DNA of 5,164 nucleotides from Gemmatimonadaceae bacterium (GCA_013820975.1 JACDHQ010000118.1:1546-6709), one strand, 5' to 3'. Positions 1 to 5,070 are shown, numbered from the stretch's first letter. Notes: generated by a model from the letters alone, not told the origin. Numbers and translations are program-made.

Positions 1-130
1 GCTGAAGGGCGGGCGCGATCGCGACCCCCGGCCGAGGGCAGCGCGCGGCACGACAAAGACGGCCACGAAGCGCACGGCGACGGCCAAGCGCGCGGCGACG
101 AAGCGCACGCGCCGCACCAGCGCTGCATAG
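1..130 (+). CDS. ku: C-terminal tail of a probable Ku end-binding protein (5' end outside the window)
   Basis: The frame read from base 2 gives 42 residues and stops at TAG 128-130. The visible part is only a low-complexity basic tail dominated by Thr, Lys, Arg and Ala, with a 12-bp direct repeat (65-76 and 98-109, 33 nt apart, so in frame) that encodes Thr-Lys-Arg-Thr twice. Many bacterial Ku proteins end in such a Lys/Ala-rich extension, which contacts DNA and helps Ku move inward from the end, and ku is very often next to ligD. The gene ends 11 nt before the ligase start, which suits one transcript. The Ku core is not in the window, so the name rests on tail composition and neighbours. A histone-H1-like or other basic DNA-binding protein would look similar. 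The frame shared with the ligase is also open through this stretch, but its translation is not protein-like and its first ATG is the ligase start. Confidence 0.5.
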   Translation, partial: LKGGRDRDPRPRAARGTTKTATKRTATAKRAATKRTRRTSAA

Positions 131-141
131 CGCGCCCCCCG

Positions 142-1164
142 ATGGCGCGCGTCACCCTGCCCTCCGCGTTCCGGCCGATGCTCGCCACCGCGGGCACGGA
201 GCTGCCACGCGGCACGGGGTGGACGTACGAGCCGAAGTGGGACGGCATGCGCATCATCGCGACCGTTGACAAGCGCCGCGCGCGCCTGTGGACCCGCAAC
301 GGCAACGAGAAGTCGGCCCAGTTTCCGGAGGTTGCCGATGCACTGGTGACCATTGCGGCGGAGCGCGGGCCGGTGGTGCTGGATGGCGAACTGATCGCCG
401 TCGACTCTGGCGGCGCGGCATTGCGCTTCGGCGCGCTGCAGGGACGCATCCATGCAACGCGCGGCGTGCCCGAGGGGCGTGCGGTCTTCGTGGCGTTCGA
501 CTGCCTCGCGGTCGGGGACGAGACGCTCGTGCGTGAGCCGTGGATGGAACGGCGTGCGGCACTCGAGGAATACCTCGACGGACTCGCGGGCGGATCCGCT
601 GCTGCAGCGCGCGGTAACAAGGGCCGCGCTGCCGGTGTGCGGCTCGGCGAGACATCGCGGACCGCGGGCCGCCTGCTGCAGCGCGCCCGGGCCCAGGGGT
701 GGGAAGGGCTGATCGCCAAGGACATCGACGCGCCGTATCACGGCGGCGCGCGGTCGAACGCCTGGGTGAAGCACAAGCTCGAGGCCAGGCAGGAGTTCGT
801 CGTCGGCGGCTTCACCGCCCCCGAGGGAGGTCGCACGCACCTGGGTGCATTGCTCGTGGGGTACCACGATGGCGGCGCGTTGCGCTTCGCCGGAGCGGTC
901 GGCACCGGATTCGATCGCGCGACGCTTGCCGACCTCGCGCGCCGGCTCGCGCCCCTGAACCGCCGCACGTCACCCTTCGAGCCCAAGCCCGCTGTGCGCG
1001 GCGCCACGTGGGTGACGCCATCCCTCGTGGTGGAGGTTCGCTACAACGAGATGACCGACGCGGGCAAGCTGCGCCAGCCGGTGTTCATCGGCCTGCGCGA
1101 CGACAAGCGTGCCGCCGAGGTGACGCTCGAGACGCAGCCGGCGAGGCGCCGTCGCAGTGCCTGA
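142..1164 (+). CDS. ligD: ATP-dependent DNA ligase, LigD ligase (LIG) module as a stand-alone protein
   Basis: This 340-residue enzyme should seal nicks at joined DNA ends through a ligase-AMP and then a DNA-adenylate intermediate. The nucleotidyltransferase motifs appear in order: motif I EPKWDGMR with the AMP-accepting Lys32; motif III LDGE at 80-83; motif IIIa around VAFDCLAV at 117-124; motif IV EGLIAK at 188-193; and motif V WVKHK at 208-212. An OB-fold domain follows from about residue 217, beginning QEFVVGGFTAPEGG as in LigD ligases. The usual C-terminal block around VVEVRYNEMT and LRQPVFIGLR follows. A Gly/Ala-rich stretch at about 149-165 looks like a loop insertion between motifs IIIa and IV. 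There is no PE domain or polymerase in this chain, so the length matches a bare LIG module. The ATG at 142 has no clear Shine-Dalgarno but is the first in frame, and little is missing before motif I. Its stop overlaps the start of the polymerase gene. Confidence 0.93.
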   Translation: MARVTLPSAFRPMLATAGTELPRGTGWTYEPKWDGMRIIATVDKRRARLWTRNGNEKSAQFPEVADALVTIAAERGPVVLDGELIAVDSGGAALRFGALQGRIHATRGVPEGRAVFVAFDCLAVGDETLVREPWMERRAALEEYLDGLAGGSAAAARGNKGRAAGVRLGETSRTAGRLLQRARAQGWEGLIAKDIDAPYHGGARSNAWVKHKLEARQEFVVGGFTAPEGGRTHLGALLVGYHDGGALRFAGAVGTGFDRATLADLARRLAPLNRRTSPFEPKPAVRGATWVTPSLVVEVRYNEMTDAGKLRQPVFIGLRDDKRAAEVTLETQPARRRRSA

Positions 1165-2209
1165 GCGTTCGACGGCCCCGCGCCGCCCGTCACGGGCGCG
1201 CCCCGCGACCCCTCGCGATGACCTGCAGCGTCGCCGGCGTCGGTCCGGCACGCGCACGGGTGTTGGACTGCCTGGTTCCGTCCCGGCGTCCGGCGATGCG
1301 CAGGTCCTCGTCGATGGCCACGTCCTGTCGCTCACCAACCTCGACAAGGTGTACTGGCCGAGGGCTGGGCGGACGAAGGGCGACCTGATCGCGTACTACG
1401 CCGCGATCGCCGACGTGATGGTTCCCCACCTCGCCGGGCGCGGCTGCGTGCTTCGCCGCTTTCCGGAGGGTGTGGAGGGCGAGGCGTTCTACGTGCAGCG
1501 CAAGCCGAAGCACGCACCCGACTGGGTACGTACGTGCGCGGTGCCGCGGTCCTCGGGGAAGGTGCTCGACCAGATCGACATCGCCGACCGTGCGACGCTG
1601 ATGTGGGTCGCGCAGCTCGGCGCCATCGACGTGCACCCGCAGTATGCGCGAGCCGATCGCCCCGGCGAACCGGACGTGATGCACTTCGACCTCGACCCGA
1701 CGCCCGGCACCTCCTTCGCGAAGGTGTGCACAGCGGCGCTGGAGGTGAAGGACGCCCTTGATGCGCTGCAGTTGCCCAGTGTCGTGAAGACCTCCGGAAA
1801 CGAGGGACTGCACGTGTACGTGCCGATCGTGCGCGGTCCGTCGCAGAAGGACGCCTGGCGCGTCGCGCGCGACATCGCCCGCGTGCTCGGCCAGCGGAGC
1901 CCGACGCTCTTCACGCTCGTCTACCGCGTCGCATCCCGGCCAAGGAACCGGGTGCTGCTCGACTTCAACCAGAACGCCGAGGGGCGCACGCTCGCCGCAC
2001 CGTATGCGGCGCGTCCCACACCCCGGGCGAGCGTGTCGGCCCCGCTGCGCTGGGATGAGGTCGAGGCCGGGGTGCGCGCCGACTGGTTCAGGCTCGACAC
2101 GATGCCGGCCCGCGTCGCCGAGGTCGGTGACCTGTGGGCGCCGATTGCAGCGGCGGCGGGGCGGGCCGACATCCGCACGCTCATCGCGCAGGCGGATCCA
2201 GCATCATGA
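1157..2209 (+). CDS. ligD: LigD-type NHEJ polymerase/primase (POL module, AEP superfamily)
   Basis: This 350-residue protein is the archaeo-eukaryotic-primase-type polymerase of bacterial NHEJ, which in characterised relatives fills gaps at broken ends, preferring ribonucleotides. The module starts near residue 50 with LTNLDKVYWP (59-68) and continues through FPEGVEGEAFY and KHAPDWV. Catalytic motif I is HFDLDP with Asp178 and Asp180. Motif II is KTSGNEGLHVYVP (211-223) with His219. Motif III is VLLDFNQN with Asp269, followed by the usual APYAARP segment. All three metal-binding acidic residues are therefore present. The start is GTG 1157, inside the ligase gene (8-nt overlap, shifted frame), with only a weak purine stretch (GCGAGG, 1141-1146) before it. 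I see no other usable ATG, GTG or TTG before the conserved LTNLDK block, so this start is nearly forced. Residues 1-49 are Arg/Pro-rich with five successive Arg, outside the known fold. They may be the linker of a formerly fused LIG-POL protein. Translational coupling to the ligase gene is likely. Confidence 0.92.
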   Translation: MPERSTAPRRPSRARPATPRDDLQRRRRRSGTRTGVGLPGSVPASGDAQVLVDGHVLSLTNLDKVYWPRAGRTKGDLIAYYAAIADVMVPHLAGRGCVLRRFPEGVEGEAFYVQRKPKHAPDWVRTCAVPRSSGKVLDQIDIADRATLMWVAQLGAIDVHPQYARADRPGEPDVMHFDLDPTPGTSFAKVCTAALEVKDALDALQLPSVVKTSGNEGLHVYVPIVRGPSQKDAWRVARDIARVLGQRSPTLFTLVYRVASRPRNRVLLDFNQNAEGRTLAAPYAARPTPRASVSAPLRWDEVEAGVRADWFRLDTMPARVAEVGDLWAPIAAAAGRADIRTLIAQADPAS

Positions 2210-2216
2210 GCGCCGC

Positions 2217-2224
2217 GAGGAGGT
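2217..2224 (+). promoter_or_regulatory. Strong Shine-Dalgarno for the 107-residue gene
   Basis: GAGGAGGT is an almost full match to the anti-Shine-Dalgarno complement and ends 4 nt before ATG 2229. It decides the start of the downstream gene against the longer open frame that runs upstream inside the polymerase gene. It is clearly the best ribosome site in the window. The ligase and polymerase genes have weak sites or none. Confidence 0.8.
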
Positions 2225-2228
2225 CCCG

Positions 2229-2552
2229 ATGAGCTTCCGGCCTGACGACGATTGCACCGCGCATGGGCGCCTGCTCGGGATCACCGAACGCCTGCACGAC
2301 GCGATCATGGCGCGCGACGAGGACATGGTCCACGCCCTGCTCGACATGCCGAGTGCATCGAGCCTGCCGCGGAAAGTGCGAGAGGAAGCGCTCGTCGTGA
2401 TGGCGCTCCCGGCGACGAGCATGCGAGCGCCGATCCAGCTGCTCCAGTTTCACCACCGCATGTCGGAGCTCATGCGCGACGATGATGCCGGTGAGGCACT
2501 CCCGCAGCTCGAGATGCCGTTCGGGCGGTGGGACTCGCGCCGCTCGGCCTGA
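2229..2552 (+). CDS. Hypothetical 107-residue helical protein at the end of the NHEJ operon
   Basis: I do not recognise a family. The protein is small, soluble and charged, with no signal peptide or membrane segment. Predicted helices lie at about residues 13-39, 47-60 and 66-83, the last including a hydrophobic/His stretch (LLQFHHRMSELM). An acidic DDD cluster stands at both ends of the helical part (6-8 and 84-86). The chain ends in a short tail with QLEMPFGRW and a basic finish. It has one Cys (Cys9) and no zinc-binding pattern. It begins 19 nt after the polymerase stop with a strong Shine-Dalgarno, so it is probably co-transcribed with ligase and polymerase and made at a higher rate. That location suggests, but does not show, a role linked to end joining. 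It could equally be an unrelated small gene. The open frame extends upstream to 2004, but that part lies inside the polymerase gene and is Arg-rich, as expected for a shadow. Confidence 0.7.
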   Translation: MSFRPDDDCTAHGRLLGITERLHDAIMARDEDMVHALLDMPSASSLPRKVREEALVVMALPATSMRAPIQLLQFHHRMSELMRDDDAGEALPQLEMPFGRWDSRRSA

Positions 2553-2615
2553 CGGAGTGACGGCTGTCCGGGCGCCCGTGGATGCCGCGCCACCAGATCC
2601 TTCGCAACTCGAGAT
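2484..2615 (+). repeat. Pair of imperfect direct repeats spanning the 3' end of the 107-residue gene
   Basis: CGCAGCTCGAGAT at 2503-2515 recurs as CGCAACTCGAGAT at 2603-2615, 12 of 13 bases identical and exactly 100 bp apart. A further shared GATGCCG precedes each copy (2484-2490 and 2581-2587). The copies lie in different frames. The first encodes QLEMP near the C-terminus of the 107-residue protein. The second encodes QLEIP in a short Pro/Ala-rich open frame that could start at GTG 2557 and stops at TAA 2680-2682 (41 residues, no Shine-Dalgarno). This could be a decayed tail duplication or a real tiny gene. The evidence does not decide. Confidence 0.35.
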
Positions 2616-2699
2616 CCCCGTGGCGCCCCCGGAACCGTCGGGAGCCGAAACCGGGATTGCGGGCGCGTTGACTACCTCCTAACGTGGCGCTCGCCGCGC

Positions 2700-2719
2700 G
2701 ACGCTGCCGGCGCAGCGTC
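2700..2719 (+). terminator. Perfect 8-bp hairpin between the NHEJ operon and the lipoprotein gene
   Basis: GACGCTGC (2700-2707), loop CGGC, GCAGCGTC (2712-2719) form a perfect GC-rich stem with a tetraloop. No T-run follows, so it is not a classic intrinsic terminator. It could still help end or stabilise the upstream operon transcript. Because it ends only 16 nt before the lipoprotein ATG, it could instead sit in that gene's leader and affect its translation. The role is inference. The inverted repeat itself is directly visible. Confidence 0.45.
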
Positions 2720-2735
2720 CATCCTCCGCCACTTC

Positions 2736-3638
2736 ATGATATTGACCCCTCGAGCGATCCTTCTCCTCGCCGTTGTATTGGTGGCTGCCTGCGGCGAGGG
2801 CACCGGTCCGGCCACGCGCGCCGATCGCCCCCTCCTGTTCATCACCTCCACGGGGACGGGTCAGGCGGTGGTGTCGATCGCCCCCGATGGAACCGTCCCA
2901 CGGACGTTGCGGTCGGTGACCGGCTCGATTGGCGGGATCGCGTGGTCACCAGACGGCCGCCACGTCGCCTACAACGTGGACGGAACGATCCGGGTCATGC
3001 GAAGCGACGGCAGCGACGATCGCACGGTGTTCACGCACTCGTCGATCAAGGCGGGACGCGTCGCGTGGTCGCCGGACGGGGCATGGATTGCCTTCGAGGG
3101 ATGCGAGGCGAAACCAGCCGCTCCGTCCACCGGCCTCGGGATCCGTTACGAGTGTGCGACGTTCGCGTTTCCGCTTGCAGGGGGCACCCTCCACACGCTC
3201 GCCACGGATCGGTTCGCGCCTGACTGGAATCCACGCGACGCACGGCTCGTCGTAGTGGCGCCGCTCAGCGCCCAGGTCGAACAGCAGGTCACGCCGTTGT
3301 GGACGCTTCGTTCGGACGGCTCGGACCTGCAACCGCTCTCCGTGACTGGCGTCAGTACGATCTCGCACGTCACCTGGTCCCCGGACGGGACTCGCCTCGC
3401 CGCGACCGTTCCCGAGCCGTACACGCTCAGGTCGGCGATCTGGGTGTTCGACGCCACCGGCAAGAATGCCCGACCGCTGCGATGCACCGGCGCGATGTCG
3501 TGCGGAGCGCCAGCCTGGGCACCCGACGGCAGGCGGCTCGCATTCGTCCGCGATGGCGCGATCCTCGTCGGCGATGCCTCAGGAACCAACTTCACGCCGG
3601 TGCCCTGGCCGGCGAACGTTTCCGCTCTCGCCTGGTAG
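2736..3638 (+). CDS. Lipoprotein with a six-bladed TolB/PD40-like beta-propeller
   Basis: This 300-residue exported lipoprotein starts with a short N-region, a hydrophobic core (ILLLAVVLVAA) and a lipobox VAAC, making Cys19 the predicted lipidated residue. There is no Asp at +2, so in a diderm it would by default go to the outer membrane, facing the periplasm. The mature part carries PD40/WD40-like repeat cores at residues 70 (WSPDG), 111 (WSPDG), 164 (WNPRD), 214 (WSPDG) and 261 (WAPDG). The C-terminus stops at a Trp in the matching position (ALAW), so the last blade is presumably closed by the N-terminal strand near residues 32-37 (PLLFIT). That gives six blades. Cys123, Cys140, Cys250 and Cys256 could form disulfides after export. 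Such propellers bind proteins or ligands; no catalytic site is visible. The ATG has no Shine-Dalgarno. No TolA, TolR or Pal partners are nearby, so this is not called TolB itself. The segment ACGEGTGP is the main clue to Gemmatimonadota. Confidence 0.85.
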   Translation: MILTPRAILLLAVVLVAACGEGTGPATRADRPLLFITSTGTGQAVVSIAPDGTVPRTLRSVTGSIGGIAWSPDGRHVAYNVDGTIRVMRSDGSDDRTVFTHSSIKAGRVAWSPDGAWIAFEGCEAKPAAPSTGLGIRYECATFAFPLAGGTLHTLATDRFAPDWNPRDARLVVVAPLSAQVEQQVTPLWTLRSDGSDLQPLSVTGVSTISHVTWSPDGTRLAATVPEPYTLRSAIWVFDATGKNARPLRCTGAMSCGAPAWAPDGRRLAFVRDGAILVGDASGTNFTPVPWPANVSALAW

Positions 3639-3657
3639 GCTGACGCCGGTCGGCGGC

Positions 3658-3993
3658 TCAGTTCGCGGCGCCGCCCAGGAAGGCCGGCAGGATCGACGCC
3701 GTCTCCACGAGATGCCTGAGCGACTCGGGCAGCCGGATGGCACCTCCGGCATCCGCTGCCAGGACGAGCGACAGGGCCGCGGCCTGGGCCGAGAGGGCCT
3801 CCAGGATCGAGCTGGCATCCGCCGGGGACAGCGACCGCAGCGACGCCCCCACCGCCGTGGCCGACGCGGCCGGGTCGGTGTCCATCCCCATGCAATCGCC
3901 CGCGTGCGCCCCGAGGAGGACTCCGGCCGCCGGCGAACCGATGAAATCATTGGTCGCGGAAACGGACGCGCTGGGGGCGAACGAAACTGGCAT
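3658..3993 (-). CDS. Hypothetical 111-residue Ala/Ser-rich protein, convergent with the lipoprotein gene
   Basis: No family is recognised. The protein is Ala-rich (AAALSLVLAADAGG) with probable helices at about residues 57-80 and 90-104, and a flexible Ser/Ala/Thr-rich first 50 residues. It contains one Cys (34) between Asp33 and Met35 and no clear signal peptide or membrane span. The open frame runs back to 4086, but that ATG lies in the -35 region of the promoter proposed at 4059-4086. The first 31 residues would also be a Pro/Arg-rich read of the G-tract, so I place the start at the ATG whose complement is 3991-3993. No Shine-Dalgarno precedes it (CCCCCTCAGAAA). It ends 19 bp from the lipoprotein stop, in convergent orientation; a short dyad there (CGCC at 3644-3647, GGCG at 3652-3655) might help stop both transcripts. 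Bases in the third codon position are strongly G/C as expected for coding DNA, but overlapping + strand frames look similar, so confidence is moderate. Confidence 0.5.
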   Translation of the reverse strand: MPVSFAPSASVSATNDFIGSPAAGVLLGAHAGDCMGMDTDPAASATAVGASLRSLSPADASSILEALSAQAAALSLVLAADAGGAIRLPESLRHLVETASILPAFLGGAAN

Positions 3994-4000
3994 TTTCTGA

Positions 4001-4057
4001 GGGGGATCGTACGGTGGGGAGGGGGGCCGGCGCGGGGAAGAATCCTCGCGGGGCGGG
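4001..4057 (+). other. G-run tract in the divergent intergenic region
   Basis: The + strand carries six runs of three or more G in 57 bases: 4001-4005, 4016-4019, 4021-4026, 4034-4037, 4050-4053 and 4055-4057. Spacers between them are 10, 1, 7, 12 and 1 nt. This could fold as a long-loop G-quadruplex on the + strand, although no four runs satisfy the strict loop limit of 7 nt. It corresponds to a C-rich 5' leader for the - strand gene. Chance in GC-rich DNA is possible. Confidence 0.35.
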
Positions 4058-4058
4058 T

Positions 4059-4086
4059 AGTATAACGTGGCAGTCACGGTGCGCAA
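4059..4086 (-). promoter_or_regulatory. Sigma-70-like promoter for the - strand 111-residue gene
   Basis: On the - strand, TATACT (complement of 4059-4064) differs from the -10 consensus at one base. It lies 16 nt downstream of TTGCGC (complement of 4081-4086), which keeps the TTG of the -35 consensus. Transcription would start near 4052 and leave a leader of about 58 nt before the ATG at 3993. This supports the shorter protein start. It is a pattern match only. Confidence 0.45.
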
Positions 4087-4091
4087 CGGAA

Positions 4092-4100
4092 TGGTATAAG
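4092..4100 (+). promoter_or_regulatory. Extended -10 promoter for the 279-residue gene
   Basis: TGGTATAAG fits an extended -10 element (TGn then TATAAG at 4095-4100). The best -35 candidate at 18-nt spacing is CAGTCA (4071-4076), with three of six matches, so recognition would depend on the extended -10. Transcription would start near 4107 and give a leader of about 124 nt. The element lies back to back with the - strand promoter, and the candidate -35 regions interleave. A small dyad (CGTG 4066-4069, CACG 4075-4078) sits between them. Confidence 0.4.
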
Positions 4101-4128
4101 TCGCTGTGGCGCAGGGGTCTCAGGGCTG

Positions 4129-4197
4129 TCGAGTATTGCCAAGATCACAAAGACATCCCATTCTTTCAGCGAATACCCGAGTGCGACATCCGTCGCA
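4129..4197 (+). other. Foldable 5' leader upstream of the 279-residue gene
   Basis: Two neighbouring inverted repeats are visible. TCGAGTATT (4129-4137) pairs with AATACCCGA (4172-4180), 8 of 9 positions, enclosing 34 nt that hold a small AAAG/CTTT pair (4149-4152, 4163-4166). Directly after it, TGCGAC (4182-4187) and GTCGCA (4192-4197) form a perfect 6-bp stem with loop ATCC. The segment is clearly less GC-rich than its flanks. I do not recognise a known riboswitch or tRNA; a leader control element or small RNA is possible. Confidence 0.3.
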
Positions 4198-4215
4198 TCA
4201 GCGCTCCGGGGTGGT

Positions 4216-4233
4216 GAGGTGCATGGCACCATG
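4216..4233 (+). promoter_or_regulatory. Shine-Dalgarno inside a start-site hairpin
   Basis: GAGGT (4216-4220) lies 10 nt before ATG 4231 and is the best ribosome site for the downstream gene, which favours this ATG over the in-frame GTG at 4219. GGTGC (4218-4222) and GCACC (4226-4230) form a perfect 5-bp stem with loop ATG, ending right against the start codon, so folding would cover part of the Shine-Dalgarno. A three-codon frame (ATG 4223, Met-Ala-Pro, TGA 4232-4234) overlaps the start as ATGA. Confidence 0.5.
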
Positions 4234-5070
4234 ACGCTTTCCGACGCACTCGAACAGCATTGGGCAGTGCGCGCCATCGAACCGGCGCGGCATCGTCTTG
4301 CGCTGTCCACGGCGCGCCGCCTGCTCGATGCTGGCGGGGCGGACGCTGCGCACATCGTGACGCCGCCCGAACGTTCGGCGCTGTCCGATGTCGCAACTGC
4401 ATATGATGTTGCGGTCCAGGAACTCGTGTTGCGCGAGACTGCGTCGGCACAGCTGCTCGCGCTTGCGCAACAGCTTCGCGCCAGCGCCGCCACAGCATTG
4501 CTGCTGCGCCTCGCACTCAGGCATGCCGATGACATCGACTCGCAGAGTGCGGTGGAAGCACTGCATCGCAGCGCGCTCGCGGTCGTTGCCGATCAGTTCG
4601 AGCATGTCGAACGCGATGCTGCCGCGACGGTGCCGGAGCATGCCGACACTGTCTCGATCATCCGGGCGCGCGCCGCGTCGGTGTGGTGCGGCCTGCTCTC
4701 GCCTGATGTGCGGGCGCGACTGCCGCGTCTCGTGACGGAGATCGCTGCCCTCCGGGAAGAACTCAGCGGCATTCCCGCGCGGCGGCCTGCAAGCGAATCT
4801 CCCGAGGAGCGCGACGCGCGGGCGCGCGCGGCGTTTGGCCGGCACGCGGTTGCGGCCGTGGTCGATGCCGCGGCGGAGCTCGCATCGTACCTGCGACATG
4901 GTGAGCGCGTCGATGCCGTCCCGCGGCTCGCGCGCCACCTGCGCACAGCGCGCATGAGCGCACCGGGCGACCCGGCGCTTCGCATCGCGCTCGCCTGGCT
5001 GGTGCTTGCTGCCGCGGTCACCGCCAACCAGCAGACGCGCCAGCTCTCGCTCCTCGACGCCGCGCACTGA
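4231..5070 (+). CDS. Hypothetical 279-residue all-helical protein
   Basis: No family is recognised. The protein is Ala/Leu/Arg-rich and looks almost wholly alpha-helical. Long amphipathic stretches lie at about residues 3-33, 49-99, 105-131, 140-178, 195-222 and 225-242, separated by short Pro/Gly breaks. A linker at 180-192 (IPARRPASESPEE) may divide two domains. A hydrophobic stretch near the C-terminus (about 252-265, IALAWLVLAAAVTA) is short for a membrane span and more likely a buried helix, though a membrane anchor cannot be excluded. There is no signal peptide and only one Cys (153). The start is ATG 4231, with GAGGT 10 nt upstream. GTG 4219 in the same frame would add four residues but would overlap the ribosome site. 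The gene is preceded by its own promoter-like element and a structured leader, and diverges from the 111-residue gene. A 310-residue antisense frame covers it but is Arg/Cys-rich and unlike a real protein. Confidence 0.72.
   Translation: MTLSDALEQHWAVRAIEPARHRLALSTARRLLDAGGADAAHIVTPPERSALSDVATAYDVAVQELVLRETASAQLLALAQQLRASAATALLLRLALRHADDIDSQSAVEALHRSALAVVADQFEHVERDAAATVPEHADTVSIIRARAASVWCGLLSPDVRARLPRLVTEIAALREELSGIPARRPASESPEERDARARAAFGRHAVAAVVDAAAELASYLRHGERVDAVPRLARHLRTARMSAPGDPALRIALAWLVLAAAVTANQQTRQLSLLDAAH

Noticed and set aside
2623..2666. GCGCCC/GGGCGC pairing as a terminator of the NHEJ operon
   Set aside because: The six-base arms are 32 nt apart with no T-run, which is expected by chance at this GC content.
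2668..2696. TTGACT as a -35 box for the lipoprotein gene
   Set aside because: No A/T-rich -10 element lies 16-18 nt downstream; that stretch is GC-only (around TCGCCG).
3636..3719. Lipoprotein possibly cut short at Trp300, since the frame after TAG continues ADAGRRLSS
   Set aside because: Propeller proteins of this type often end at the Trp-strand of the last blade, with closure by the N-terminal strand (LLFIT). The downstream read soon turns into Arg/Pro noise, so a nonsense mutation is not needed.
3146..3895. 249-residue - strand open frame across the lipoprotein and convergent gene
   Set aside because: It overlaps the well-supported PD40 lipoprotein and its translation is low-complexity Gly/Arg/Pro, so it is a shadow frame.
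3737..4000. 87-residue + strand open frame opposite the 111-residue gene
   Set aside because: It has no ribosome site and no promoter, and would converge with nothing sensible. The - strand frame has a better promoter match and a more protein-like sequence, though the choice is not certain.
4100..4180. tRNA-like start GTGGCGCAGGGGT in the leader
   Set aside because: There is no TTCGA T-loop, acceptor stem or anticodon arm at the proper spacing.
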